Of a stretch of 64,000 bases of DNA, positions 1-8,663 are shown one piece after another; positions within the stretch are counted from its first letter, which is position 1, and every line of letters starts with the position of its first letter. The notes under the pieces were generated by a model. It was not told the origin of the DNA and did no database searches. It was given only the letters and a program-made list of their open reading frames with translations. Origin of the DNA: Mycolicibacterium hodleri (GTDB lineage Bacteria; Actinomycetota; Actinomycetes; Mycobacteriales; Mycobacteriaceae); NCBI RefSeq assembly GCF_006439015.1, contig NZ_RCZG01000003.1, forward strand, positions 1,278 to 65,277, given 5' to 3'. The position numbers and the translations under genes are program-made.

Positions 1-252
1 GATCTCGATGCGTTCACCGAAGCTAAGTCGGTGGCCCCTCCCGCCCGGCCGACTCAGGTCACCGGGCTCTGCCAGACCCTTATCGCCCTTGCCCTGCAAT
101 AGTCGCATCGCCCCAGCTTTGCGCCACAGATACCAGCCAGTGTTACGCGACACGCCGAGCCGCTCCTCGGCGCGAATCACCGGCGTACCGGCACACACCA
201 GATCGAAGAATTGCCTACGCAACGCAGGGGAGTTCTGGAATCCATTCGGCAC
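1..252 (-). CDS. IS30-family transposase, N-terminal part (cut by window edge)
   Basis: Reading leftwards from a GTG at 252, the frame stays open to base 1, giving 84 codons. It starts VPNGFQNSPALRRQFFDLV and ends RLSFGERIEI, where the window stops. A helix-turn-helix-like stretch (AEERLGVSRNTGWYLWRKAG, about residues 29-48) is followed by the LSFGERIEI segment that opens the conserved DNA-binding part of IS30-family transposases. A GGAGG ribosome binding site lies 5 nt upstream. The DDE catalytic domain would lie to the left of the window and cannot be seen. Family assignment is by pattern recognition. No terminal inverted repeat could be identified in the bases just upstream. Confidence 0.7.
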   Translation of the reverse strand, partial: MPNGFQNSPALRRQFFDLVCAGTPVIRAEERLGVSRNTGWYLWRKAGAMRLLQGKGDKGLAEPGDLSRPGGRGHRLSFGERIEI

Positions 253-365
253 GACAACCTCCAAAGATAGAACGTTGCCTTGACCGTATGAATCTGCCGC
301 GCCGTACTCCGCGCAGGATTCACGAACGCCGATCGCCAACGATCGACGGTGGCCTGTCGGCGCCC
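253..365. other. Intergenic bases between IS30-like transposase and ABM-fold gene
   Basis: This stretch should contain the right end and promoter of the insertion element if the element is intact. I could not pick out a terminal inverted repeat or a target duplication without the other end. No open frame here resembles a protein. Confidence 0.4.
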
Positions 366-659
366 TCAGACGTCAGTGGTCAGGTATCTCGTCTTGACCG
401 GTGGCGCTGCCAATAGCGGCGGCAGATCGGTGATCTTGCCGTCGCCGGCGCGGAACGCGCGGTAGGCCTCGTCATGCTCGACGGTGTCCCAGACCTCGTA
501 GATGATCCAGTGCGCCTCGTCGTCCTCGTCGACGAGGACATCGATGACGAGGGCGCCTTCGAACGCGCGGGTCTTGGCCAGTTCGCGGCCGAATACCTCA
601 CGGGCGGCGGCAACCGATTCGGGTGTGAACCTCAGCTCGAGCATGACGGTGACGGACAC
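366..659 (-). CDS. Antibiotic-biosynthesis-monooxygenase (ABM) fold protein, putative quinol monooxygenase
   Basis: A 97-residue protein starting at GTG 659, where AGGAGA (665-670) sits 5 nt upstream. The longer upstream in-frame start lacks such a site. The sequence VMLELRFTPESVAAAREVF...ETRAFEGALVIDVL-type pattern, a central VDEDDEAHWIIYEVWDTVEHDEAY block and a short C-terminus ending near KTRYLTTDV fit the dimeric alpha/beta ABM (YgiN/LsrG-like) fold. These proteins oxidise quinols or small aromatic compounds without a bound cofactor, or act as small isomerases. The substrate cannot be inferred. It lies downstream of a permease gene on the same strand with a gap of 77 bases, so co-transcription is possible but not shown. 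Confidence 0.72.
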   Translation of the reverse strand: MSVTVMLELRFTPESVAAAREVFGRELAKTRAFEGALVIDVLVDEDDEAHWIIYEVWDTVEHDEAYRAFRAGDGKITDLPPLLAAPPVKTRYLTTDV

Positions 660-736
660 TGACTTCTCCTGACGACGGCGTAAAGGCGGGTGACAGCCAT
701 CAGTCAACCGTATCTAGGTCGCAGGTCTCATCGGTG

Positions 737-2086
737 TCACTCGGCCCCGGCGATTCCGGCAAGGTCCGGTGGTTGACGAGTGAACCCTCGAGTCAGCACG
801 AGCAGGTACACGATGCCGATGCCCAGCCAGGAGAGTCCGAGGACCAGCGCGTCTTGGTCGAGTTGGGTCAACAACGCGATGTCGATGCAAGCCCCAATCA
901 GGGGTATCACGACGTAGCGGAATGGATTGAGCTGGTCCGTGCGGTGCCGGAAGAAATACGCGATCACCGACAGATTGACCAACGTGAAGGCGGTGAACGC
1001 GCCGAAGTTGATGAACGAGGTCGAGGTCGTCACCGAGAGGAAGATCGCGGCCAACCCGATCAGCCCGGCCAACACGATGTTCAGCACCGGGGTGTGAAAC
1101 TTCGCCCACACCATCCCGAAGAACTTGTTCGGCAGGACACCGTCGCGGCCCATCGCGAAGAGCAGTCGAGCGACTGCTGCCTGAGCCGCGAGTCCCGAGG
1201 TGAACTGGGCGACGATCAACCCCGCGAGGAAGAACGCGCCGAACAGGCTGCCGCCGATCGTCTTCGCGACGTCGGAGGCGAGCGAATCCGGGTTGTCGAA
1301 CGTGCCGCCCGGAGCCACCAAAGTCACGAAATACGAGACGACGATGAAGATCACCCCGCCAATCAACGCCACCAGGACGATGGCCCGGGGAATGGTGCGT
1401 TCGGCGTCATGTGTCTCCTCGGTCAACGTGCTGACTGCATCGAATCCGAGGAATGAATACGCAGCGACGGCCGAGCCCGCGGCGATCGCGCCGAAACCGC
1501 TGTCCCCGGTGAAGGGCCTCAGGGACAGAAGTGAATCCGACTGTCCGACGAGATGGGTGATCGTGAAGATCACGAACAGCGCCAAGATCAGCAGTTGGAA
1601 CGCCATCAGCACGAAGTTGGCCTTGTCGGCGACCTTCAGACCGATGACGTTGAGCACCGAGGTGATGACGATGAACGCGACGATCCACACCCAGAACGGC
1701 ACGGCGGGGAATTGGTCCTTGAGGTAGGACGCACCGATCAGCCAAATCACCAGCGGCAGAAAGAGATAGTCGAGCAGGATCGCCCAGCCGACGATGAACC
1801 CCGCCCGCGAGTCCAACGCCTTGCGTACGTAGGTGTACGCCGACCCTGCCACGGGGAAGTGCTTGGCCATCAGGCCGTAACTCAGCGCAGTGAACAGCAT
1901 CGCGACGGTGGCGAGCAGATACGAACCGCCGCTACCGCCGTCGGACTTCACGGCGATCACCCCGAAGATGCCCAGCACGATGATCGGCGCCATGTATGCC
2001 AGACCGAACAACACGACCGAACGAAGTCCGAGGGTTTTTTCCAGCGGCGATTGGTATCCGACGGGTTCAGTGGCCTCGGCAGTCAT
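737..2086 (-). CDS. APC-superfamily permease, PuuP-like (putrescine/amino acid uptake)
   Basis: A 449-residue integral membrane protein with about 12 hydrophobic segments. Recognisable blocks resemble E. coli PuuP in order: GLAYMAPI in TM1, FPVAGSAYTYVRKAL, VGWAILLDYLFLPL, SFLGFDAVSTLTEET, LLFAMGRDGVLP and SFINFGAFTAFTLVNLSV. PuuP imports putrescine by proton symport; related members carry other amines or amino acids. The ATG at 2086 has GAGGA 6 nt upstream. No polyamine enzyme sits next to it, but a polyamine/amine-type operon lies at 29930-38553. Substrate is therefore inferred only from family resemblance. Confidence 0.8.
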   Translation of the reverse strand: MTAEATEPVGYQSPLEKTLGLRSVVLFGLAYMAPIIVLGIFGVIAVKSDGGSGGSYLLATVAMLFTALSYGLMAKHFPVAGSAYTYVRKALDSRAGFIVGWAILLDYLFLPLVIWLIGASYLKDQFPAVPFWVWIVAFIVITSVLNVIGLKVADKANFVLMAFQLLILALFVIFTITHLVGQSDSLLSLRPFTGDSGFGAIAAGSAVAAYSFLGFDAVSTLTEETHDAERTIPRAIVLVALIGGVIFIVVSYFVTLVAPGGTFDNPDSLASDVAKTIGGSLFGAFFLAGLIVAQFTSGLAAQAAVARLLFAMGRDGVLPNKFFGMVWAKFHTPVLNIVLAGLIGLAAIFLSVTTSTSFINFGAFTAFTLVNLSVIAYFFRHRTDQLNPFRYVVIPLIGACIDIALLTQLDQDALVLGLSWLGIGIVYLLVLTRGFTRQPPDLAGIAGAE

Positions 2087-2280
2087 GGGGAGTCCTCTCG
2101 GTCGTCAGCTCGCGGCATCGGTGCGGTTCGACAGTCAACCCACAGCGAATCCGCAGGAAGCGTTGGTGCAGAATGCATTTCGGATCATCTGCCAAGTTAG
2201 ACCTCTACCGACGATTGCGTTGGACGAACGGCATCGGCAAGGGGCGAGTGCCCCGGTTCACCCGGATGCGCGCGGCCCGG

Positions 2281-3525
2281 TCAGTTCGCTAGTTCGACGA
2301 TGACGTCGCCACCCGCTGGATCTGCCGCCGCCACCAATGTCCACGGCGCCCGGTAGATGCGTCCCGGCGCGGCAGGCCACGGCGTCCGCTTCTGACCGAT
2401 CGTCCGACCGTCCTGAACCGCCCGCAACCGCGGGGCACGGTGGTATTCGTCGACCCAGAACAGCAGATCCCCGCGTGGCGCAGGGCCGCCGTCGGCAGTG
2501 ACGAGCTGCGGTGTCACCCAGCGGAACGGAGCCAGGGAGCGGACCCGGATTCCCCGCGGCACCGCTCGCCGACCGGCGAGCCAGTCACGGACCTTCGGCG
2601 CGACGTGACGGCCGTCGAGGGCGGCGCCATCGGCGGTGTCGACCGGATGCAGCAGGTTGCCGACCGCGAAGACCCCGGGGCTGCTAGTTCGCAGGCTGGC
2701 ATCGACCAGGGGTCCGCGGGTGGCGGGATCCATCGCCAGACCGCCGGTTCTGGCGAGCTCGTGATCGGGGATCCAGTCTCCGGTCGTCACGACGGTGTCG
2801 CAGTCGATCGTGGAGCGGGCGCCGGTGTCGAGGTTCTCCACCGTCACGGAGCGAACCCGCCTCTTGCCGTCGATGCTCACCACACGGCTTCGCGTCATCG
2901 CCGGGCCGCGTAGGAGCGCGCGGCCGGGAATCCTGAAGGCGGCGTAGGACTCCGAATGCGGATACGAGCTGACCATGGCGACTGTGGTGCAACCGGCGTC
3001 ACGCAGAGTCATGACGGCTGACCAGCTGACGAGTTCGGCGCCCACGACGACCGCGCGGCTGCCCACGTGTGCGTGCTGGACGTGGACGAGGTTCTGCAGC
3101 TGCCCTGTGGTGTAGATGCCGTCGGGCCGGTCACCGGGGATGAGTCGCGCAGCACGGGGGCGCTCGCGGGCCCCGGTCGCCAGGACCACGGCGCCGGCCT
3201 CGATGACCCGTCGGCCGCGGGGCGAGGTGAGCTCCATCGTGCGCTGACCGCACCACCCCGTGACCATCGCCTCGGTCTCCAGGTTCGCTCCCGCCTCCGT
3301 GGCCGTGTCGGTCAGCCGACGGGCATAGGACGGACCCGAGACGAAGCGCCGGAGGTCGCGGATCCCGTAGCCGAGATGGTCACTGTGCCTGGGGATTCCA
3401 CCGGTTTCGGATTCGCGCTCGAAGACGACGACCTCGCCGTCGACGTGCGGCGCCAACGCGGCGGCCGCAGTGAGTCCGGACGGGCCGCCGCCGACGATGG
3501 CGACCGCCACCCTCTGCGCCGTCAT
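2281..3525 (-). CDS. NAD(P)/FAD-dependent oxidoreductase, partner subunit of the GlpA-like dehydrogenase
   Basis: A 414-residue flavoprotein. An N-terminal FAD site (VAIVGGGPSGLTAAAAL, residues 8-24) and a pyridine-nucleotide-disulfide-reductase fold are visible, including VVLATGARERPRAARLIPG and a C-terminal GVFAVGNLLHPVDTADGA FAD motif. It resembles the small flavoprotein subunits that pair with GlpA-like dehydrogenases (opine/cyanide/proline-type heteromeric oxidases). Its ATG (3525) overlaps the stop of the upstream gene by 4 nt (ATGA), so the two are translationally coupled. A complex with the 2Fe-2S-carrying upstream product that passes electrons from a polyol phosphate or similar substrate to an acceptor is an inference from operon structure. 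Confidence 0.75.
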   Translation of the reverse strand: MTAQRVAVAIVGGGPSGLTAAAALAPHVDGEVVVFERESETGGIPRHSDHLGYGIRDLRRFVSGPSYARRLTDTATEAGANLETEAMVTGWCGQRTMELTSPRGRRVIEAGAVVLATGARERPRAARLIPGDRPDGIYTTGQLQNLVHVQHAHVGSRAVVVGAELVSWSAVMTLRDAGCTTVAMVSSYPHSESYAAFRIPGRALLRGPAMTRSRVVSIDGKRRVRSVTVENLDTGARSTIDCDTVVTTGDWIPDHELARTGGLAMDPATRGPLVDASLRTSSPGVFAVGNLLHPVDTADGAALDGRHVAPKVRDWLAGRRAVPRGIRVRSLAPFRWVTPQLVTADGGPAPRGDLLFWVDEYHRAPRLRAVQDGRTIGQKRTPWPAAPGRIYRAPWTLVAAADPAGGDVIVELAN

Positions 3526-4913
3526 CGGGCGGCCTCGAGCAACGACGCGGTGTGCGCACCGCAGTAGAAGCCCTGACAGCGGCCGTTCATCACGCGGGTG
3601 CGACGACGGAGCCCGTCGAGGTCGTGCGGCGGAATGACGGATGCGAACGCATCGCGGATCTCGCCAGCGGTGACGCGTTCACAGAAGCACACGATGCGCC
3701 CGTACTCCGGGTCCGAGGAAATCCGCGCGGCGTCCTGATAGGGCCGGGCCGTGGCCTCGCCGATGTTCGGCATCCGGGGCGCGGGTGGCAGCGTGGCCCG
3801 CGGTGTCAGGTCCAGGTTCGTATCAGCCAGTTGTTGCAGAAGGTGTTCTGCCACAGCCATTCCCGCGGTCAACCCGGTCGAGCGGATACCGCCGACGAGG
3901 ACGTACTGCTGGTCCCGATCCACGTCGATCAGGTAGTCGTCATGGTCGATCGCGGCCCGCAGACCCGCGTAGGTCGCGGTGACCTCTTCGTCGAACAGGG
4001 TCGGCATCAGCGCGCGGCCCTTGCCGAGCAGGAACTCGAAGCCTTCCGCCGAGGTGCCGGTGGCGGTGCGGTCGGTCAGGTTCTCCGATGTCGGCCCCAC
4101 CATCACGTTGCCGTAAATGGTCGGGCTGACGAGCACTCCCTTGCCGCGCGACGAGGGGACGGCCAACACGATGCACGGCACCATCGGTCGGGTGAGCTTG
4201 TCGAACACCAGCAGCTCGCCCCGCCGGGGAGTGACGGTGAATCGCGAATAGCCGAACTCGGCGTCGAGGTGATCGGAGCCCAGCCCAGCGGCATTGACGA
4301 CCCAGCGGGCGTTGATCTGACCGGAGGTCGTGACCACGGTGGTGTGGCCGACGCCATCGCGACGCGGCACGACCGCGGTGACCATGGCGCCACGGCGCAA
4401 CTCGACGCCACGCTGCACCGCATCGGTCGCGAGGGCGAGGTTGGTGGTCCAGGTGCAGATGATCGCCTCTCCCGGCACGGTGAGACCCGCCAGGGCGCCG
4501 GGTCCGAGTTCGGGGACCCGACGATAAACCTCGTCGTACGACACGATTTCGCACGCGTCGTACCCGTTGCCCTTGGCCTTGTCCAACAGTGCGGGCAGGG
4601 CGTCCCGCTCCTCGTCGGTCCATGCGACCAGCAACGCGCCGGTGCGCTCCACGGGGATGCCGACCTGCTCGGCGTACTCACCGAGGAGGTCGTATCCGCG
4701 CGCGACCAGTCGGGATTCGAGCGTTCCGGGAGTGGCGTCGAAGCCGGTGTGCAGCAGGGCGGTATTGGCCTTGCTGGTGCCGTCACCGACGTCGTCGCGC
4801 CCCTCGACCAGCGTCACGGTCACTCCGGTGCCTGCCAGCGCGCGCGCGATGGCGCACCCCACGATGCCCGCGCCGATGACGGCGACGTCACGGATCTCCG
4901 CCGGCGCGTTCAC
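3522..4913 (-). CDS. GlpA-like FAD-dependent dehydrogenase with C-terminal BFD-like [2Fe-2S] domain
   Basis: A 463-residue protein from GTG 4913, which overlaps the stop of the kinase gene by 4 nt (GTGA) and has GGAGG 7 nt upstream; longer in-frame starts lie inside the kinase gene. The N-terminus carries a Rossmann FAD site (VAVIGAGIVGCAIARAL) and the DAO/glycerol-3-phosphate-dehydrogenase fold. The C-terminus carries CFCERVTAGEI and, about 33 residues on, CQGFYC, a four-cysteine BFD-like [2Fe-2S] ligand set as in GlpA. Enzymes of this type oxidise glycerol-3-phosphate, related polyol phosphates or hydroxy acids. With a kinase just upstream, oxidation of a phosphorylated polyol is likely. 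Confidence 0.8.
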   Translation of the reverse strand: MNAPAEIRDVAVIGAGIVGCAIARALAGTGVTVTLVEGRDDVGDGTSKANTALLHTGFDATPGTLESRLVARGYDLLGEYAEQVGIPVERTGALLVAWTDEERDALPALLDKAKGNGYDACEIVSYDEVYRRVPELGPGALAGLTVPGEAIICTWTTNLALATDAVQRGVELRRGAMVTAVVPRRDGVGHTTVVTTSGQINARWVVNAAGLGSDHLDAEFGYSRFTVTPRRGELLVFDKLTRPMVPCIVLAVPSSRGKGVLVSPTIYGNVMVGPTSENLTDRTATGTSAEGFEFLLGKGRALMPTLFDEEVTATYAGLRAAIDHDDYLIDVDRDQQYVLVGGIRSTGLTAGMAVAEHLLQQLADTNLDLTPRATLPPAPRMPNIGEATARPYQDAARISSDPEYGRIVCFCERVTAGEIRDAFASVIPPHDLDGLRRRTRVMNGRCQGFYCGAHTASLLEAAR

Positions 4914-6367
4914 GATTGGGCCTCCTTCGGGGTCCATGCCGTCGATGTCGCAGCGGCGGCCTGCCGCCAGCGTGCCAGGTGCTCGGCCGCACGGTCCGCG
5001 GACCAAAGCGGCTCATAGGTCCGCTGCGGCGTCCAGGTGCCGACGACGTCGGCTGGATTGAGCGTCGGATCGAGTGCGAGCCGCGCACACGCCGCGGCGC
5101 CCAACGCAGTGGCGTGCGCCGACGGGTAGACCTCGACGGGAATGCGGGCGAGGTCGGCCTGAGCTTGCATGAGAACGGCGGAACGCGTGAGGCCACCGTC
5201 GACCCGGAGTCGCGTCAACGACTGGCCGAGATCCTGCGCGACCAGGTCGGCGAGACACGCCACCTGCGCGGCGATTCCCTCCAGGAGCGCCCGAACCAGG
5301 TGGCCCCTGCCGCTGCTGAGAGTCATCCCGGTGAACGACGCGGCCGCTCGGGCGTCCCACCACGGGGCGGCCAGACCGGCGAACGCGGGCACGCACAGGA
5401 CGCCTCCGCTGGAGTCACCCGCGGACGCCGAGACCGCGTCGAGTTGGTCCGCCGCAGGCACCAGGCCCAACTCGATTGCCCACCGGACGGCCGAGGCCGC
5501 GGTGTAGACCTGCCCGTCCGCACAGTAGGAGGTGCGACCCCGAAGCGTCCACGCAACCGAGGTGGTCAATCCGGCAGCCGACCGCGCGGGGTTCTCACCG
5601 AGCTGGGCAAGGAGGAATGCCCCGGTGCCGAACGTGCACTTCGCCATCCCGGGGCCGAGACAACTCTCGGCGAGCAAGGCGGCCTGCTGATCCACGATGA
5701 GACCGCCAACCGGAATCGCAATGCGACCGAAAGCCATTGTTTCGCCGACGATTTGATCGCTGGCGACGATTCGTGGCATCGGCTCGTCCGAGAGTCCGAA
5801 CACGTCGAGGAGGTCGGCGCTCCACGTCGCCGAGTCCAAATCGAGCAGGAGCGACCGACTGGCCGTCGACGTATCGGTCACGAAGGCACCGCAGAGGCGA
5901 TGCAGTAGCCACGTGTCGGTCGTCGTCACGACGCCGTCACGGGTCAGGTTGGCCCTGATCCATGCCATCTTCGGGGCGGAGAAGTACGGATCCAGGACCA
6001 GGCCAGTCCGCCGAGCGACGTCGTCGGCCGAGTCCACGAGTGCCGCGCAGATGGAGTCGGCCCGCCGGTCCTGCCAGACCATCGCCGGACCCAATGGCCT
6101 GCCCGTCGCCGGGTCCCAGGCCAATACCGTCTCGCCCTGGTTGGCCAGGGCGATGGCGGCGACGGGCACGCCCGCCTCTTCGAGGGCGCGGCGGCCCGCC
6201 TCGATCACCGAGTTCCACAGCGCCTCGGGGTCCTGTTCGACGCCGCCTCCGGGCAGGTACTCCGGGCGCAGGGCGACCTCCGCGATGGACACCACCTGTC
6301 CGGTGGCGTCGACGACGATCGCCTTGGTGCCCGACGTGCCCTGGTCGATGGCCAACACATGGGTCAT
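4910..6367 (-). CDS. FGGY-family carbohydrate kinase (glycerol/polyol kinase-like)
   Basis: A 485-residue two-domain sugar/polyol kinase. The phosphate-binding start THVLAIDQGTSGTKAIVVD, NQGETVLAWDPATGRP, MVWQDRR, the GGLIVDQQAALLAESC block and the C-terminal LRVDGGLTRSAVLMQAQADL signature match FGGY kinases, closest in feel to GlpK. It phosphorylates a polyol or sugar with ATP in the cytoplasm. It starts an overlapping series kinase > GlpA-like > NAD(FAD) oxidoreductase, which suggests phosphorylation followed by oxidation of the same substrate. Its ATG overlaps by 4 nt the stop of a truncated membrane-protein gene (6364-6507), so its native operon promoter may have been lost by deletion. 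Confidence 0.82.
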   Translation of the reverse strand: MTHVLAIDQGTSGTKAIVVDATGQVVSIAEVALRPEYLPGGGVEQDPEALWNSVIEAGRRALEEAGVPVAAIALANQGETVLAWDPATGRPLGPAMVWQDRRADSICAALVDSADDVARRTGLVLDPYFSAPKMAWIRANLTRDGVVTTTDTWLLHRLCGAFVTDTSTASRSLLLDLDSATWSADLLDVFGLSDEPMPRIVASDQIVGETMAFGRIAIPVGGLIVDQQAALLAESCLGPGMAKCTFGTGAFLLAQLGENPARSAAGLTTSVAWTLRGRTSYCADGQVYTAASAVRWAIELGLVPAADQLDAVSASAGDSSGGVLCVPAFAGLAAPWWDARAAASFTGMTLSSGRGHLVRALLEGIAAQVACLADLVAQDLGQSLTRLRVDGGLTRSAVLMQAQADLARIPVEVYPSAHATALGAAACARLALDPTLNPADVVGTWTPQRTYEPLWSADRAAEHLARWRQAAAATSTAWTPKEAQS

Positions 6368-6507
6368 GGCTGGTGCGAGGCCGCTTCGTGGTCGAGGACC
6401 GCGTCGATCGAATGCCGGTCAGGTATGGCGAATCTACCTCGGGCGAACAGATAGCCGAGGTAGCCCACACCGATCACGACCATCACGATGACATAGAAAC
6501 GGACTGT
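6364..6507 (-). pseudogene. C-terminal remnant of a membrane protein (probable permease), 5' end deleted
   Basis: In the frame that ends with a TGA at 6364-6366 and overlaps the kinase ATG by 4 nt, about 47 residues are open: one transmembrane segment (FYVIVMVVIGVGYLGYLFA) followed by ARGRFAIPDRHSID and a short polar tail. A TAA closes the frame at 6508-6510. The pattern of a last helix plus short cytoplasmic tail, coupled to the kinase gene, suggests the 3' end of the operon's transporter. A start at ATG 6483 could still make a 39-residue peptide. The family cannot be told from so little sequence. Confidence 0.55.
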
Positions 6508-6509
6508 TT

Positions 6510-6920
6510 ACACCCTTCCACATCGGCAGCTTTCCCGAGGAGGTGTCCCGGCTGGGCCGTCATCCGGCGGCGCGATTGCTGTGGGCCGAGCACCAGGAGC
6601 CGACGCCGTCAGTGCGCCTGGAGACGACGTTCCTGCCCGCCGACCTGACGGCGGGCATCCTCGACCTGGCCGACGAGGGATCCCTGTGGGCGACCATGCG
6701 CGACCGATACGGCATCGAACTCAGCCGTTCGACTGCGGTGCTGGAGTCCATCGTTCTCGACGATTCCTCCAGCGCTCAGCTCAACGTCCGGCCGGGTTCG
6801 GCGGGCACCCTGCTGACCAGGACCACGTTCGACGCGGGTGATCGACGGGTGGAGTTCGCGCGTGACGTCTACCGCTCCGACCGCGCGTCCTTCGAGGTAT
6901 CGGTCGATCTCTCGAGTTAG
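6510..6920 (+). pseudogene. GntR-family regulator remnant: UTRA effector domain without its DNA-binding domain
   Basis: The frame reads TPFHIGSFPEEVSRLGRHPA, then PTPSVRLETTFLPADLTAG, SLWATMRDRYGIELSRS and a terminal FARDVYRSDRASFEVSVDL, which is a UTRA ligand-binding domain. The N-terminal winged helix expected about 70 residues earlier is absent: going upstream, the frame meets TGA at 6489 and then lies within the opposite-strand membrane-protein remnant. A GTG at 6543 could start a 125-residue product with no DNA-binding part. This was probably the regulator of the adjoining kinase operon. It ends 4 nt inside the convergent acyl-CoA synthetase gene. Confidence 0.75.
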
Positions 6921-8545
6921 CGGCGATCGTCCCGGCCGAACAGCTCGACGGCCATCTCGCGCAGTTCGACCTTGCGAACCTTCCCCGTGACAGTCATCGG
7001 AAACTCCCCGATGGTTCGCACGAAACGCGGAATCTTCTGGCGCGCAAGCTTGTCGGCGGCGAACGCCCGCACGTCGTCCGCGGACAATTCCGTCGCACCG
7101 TCCCGCAGCACGACCCACGCCATCAGTTCTTCGCCGTACTTCTCGTCGGGCACTCCGATGACCTGCGCGTCGCGTACGTCGGGGTGGGTGTAGAGGAACT
7201 CCTCGACTTCGCGGGGGTAGATGTTCTCCCCACCGCGGATGACCATGTCGTTGCTGCGACCGGTGATCTGCACGTAGCCGGCGTCGTCCATGACCGCCAG
7301 GTCGCCGGTGTGCATCCACCCGTCGGCGTCGAGCACCTCTGCCGTCTTCTCCGGCTGGTCCCAGTAGCCGAGCATGACGCTGTAGCCACGGGTGCACAGC
7401 TCCCCGATTTCGCCGCGCCGGACGGCATCGCCCGCGGCGGCATCGACGATCTTGATCTCGAGATGCGGCCCCACCCGTCCGACCGTCCCGACGCGGAGTT
7501 CGATCGGATCGTCGGTGCGGGTCTGGGTCGACACCGGCGAGGTCTCGGTCATTCCGTAGCAGATCGACACCTGGGCCATGTGCATCCGTGACACGACCTG
7601 GCGCATGACCTGCTCGGGGCACGGCGAACCGGCCATGATGCCGGTGCGCAGCGAGGACAGATCGAACGAGTCGAAGTCGTCGAGGGCGAGTTCGGCGATG
7701 AACATCGTCGGCACCCCGTAGAGGCTCGTGCAGGACTCGGCGTGGACGGCAGCCAGGGTCGCCGCGGGGTCGAAACTCGGTGCGGGGATCACCATCGCCG
7801 CGCCGTGAGTGAGGCACGCGAGGTTGCCCATCACCATGCCGAAGCAGTGGTAGAACGGCACCGGTATGCACACCCGGTCGGCGTCGGTGTAGGCCAGAAG
7901 CTCGCCGACGAAGTACCCGTTGTTCAGAATGTTGTCGTGCGACAACGTCGCACCCTTGGGTCGACCGGTGGTGCCCGAGGTGTACTGCACGTTGATGGCG
8001 TCGTTCGGGGACAGCGCCGCGGCGACGGCGTCGACCGCCTGGTCACCGCCATCGGCGAACAGTTCCGCGAAACCGTCCGTGCCGAAGTGCGCGACGCGCT
8101 CCAGGTCCGGGCAGGACGTCCTGGCGTCGGCGAGGATCCGCACATAGTCCGTGTCCTTGAACTTCTGCGCGGCGAACACCCAGCGCATGCCCGCCTGGTT
8201 GATCACGAACTCGAGTTCATGGGCGCGGTATGCCGGGTTGATGGTGACGAGAATGACGCCGATCTCGGCCGTCGCGAACTGCACCAGCGTCCATTCCCAG
8301 CGGTTCGGTGACCACACACCGACCCGATCGCCAGGCTGCAGGCCCGCCGCCAGCAGTCCAGATGCCAAGCGTCGAACATCCTGTCGCAGTTGCGAATACG
8401 TCCACCGGCGAGCCGCGGGCACATCTACCACCGCATCGGCGTCCGGCCACCGCTCAGCGGCTCGGCGCAGAGCCTCCCCGATGGTGTCGGTCAGCAGGTC
8501 GGGGGAGGATTCGCCACGGGCGTGCGATGGCTGCACTGAAATCAC
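6917..8545 (-). CDS. Acyl-CoA synthetase (AMP-binding, FadD family)
   Basis: A 542-residue adenylate-forming enzyme. The P-loop-like [18 protein letters not shown], the [12 protein letters not shown] block, [14 protein letters not shown], the [21 protein letters not shown] hinge and the C-terminal [14 protein letters not shown] with the catalytic lysine are all present. It activates a fatty or carboxylic acid to acyl-AMP and then acyl-CoA. It looks like the FadD35/medium-to-long-chain type found in mycobacteria; the specific substrate is not visible. GTG 8545 is the assumed start. It stands alone: the next gene on the same strand starts far upstream and encodes a regulator. Confidence 0.85.
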   Translation of the reverse strand: MISVQPSHARGESSPDLLTDTIGEALRRAAERWPDADAVVDVPAARRWTYSQLRQDVRRLASGLLAAGLQPGDRVGVWSPNRWEWTLVQFATAEIGVILVTINPAYRAHELEFVINQAGMRWVFAAQKFKDTDYVRILADARTSCPDLERVAHFGTDGFAELFADGGDQAVDAVAAALSPNDAINVQYTSGTTGRPKGATLSHDNILNNGYFVGELLAYTDADRVCIPVPFYHCFGMVMGNLACLTHGAAMVIPAPSFDPAATLAAVHAESCTSLYGVPTMFIAELALDDFDSFDLSSLRTGIMAGSPCPEQVMRQVVSRMHMAQVSICYGMTETSPVSTQTRTDDPIELRVGTVGRVGPHLEIKIVDAAAGDAVRRGEIGELCTRGYSVMLGYWDQPEKTAEVLDADGWMHTGDLAVMDDAGYVQITGRSNDMVIRGGENIYPREVEEFLYTHPDVRDAQVIGVPDEKYGEELMAWVVLRDGATELSADDVRAFAADKLARQKIPRFVRTIGEFPMTVTGKVRKVELREMAVELFGRDDRR

Positions 8546-8640
8546 CGTCCCGCCATTCCGATGCGCGATGCGCCACGCCGGTCAGTTCTCAGGTTAGTGG
8601 CGACGGCCAGTGCGATGGTGGCAATCGCGGCTTCCGTCAT

Positions 8641-8656
8641 GGCCGTCAACACGGCC
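8641..8656 (-). terminator. Short GC-rich hairpin after the LAL regulator gene
   Basis: GGCCGT and ACGGCC are separated by CAAC, a 6-bp stem just past the stop of the regulator gene at 8664. There is no T-run, which is usual in mycobacteria. Weak candidate terminator. Confidence 0.3.
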
Positions 8657-8663
8657 GCCTCAT

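Noticed and set aside
3552..5018. 488-codon plus-strand frame opposite the GlpA-like gene
   Set aside because: Composition typical of an antisense shadow; the minus-strand frame has FAD and Fe-S motifs.
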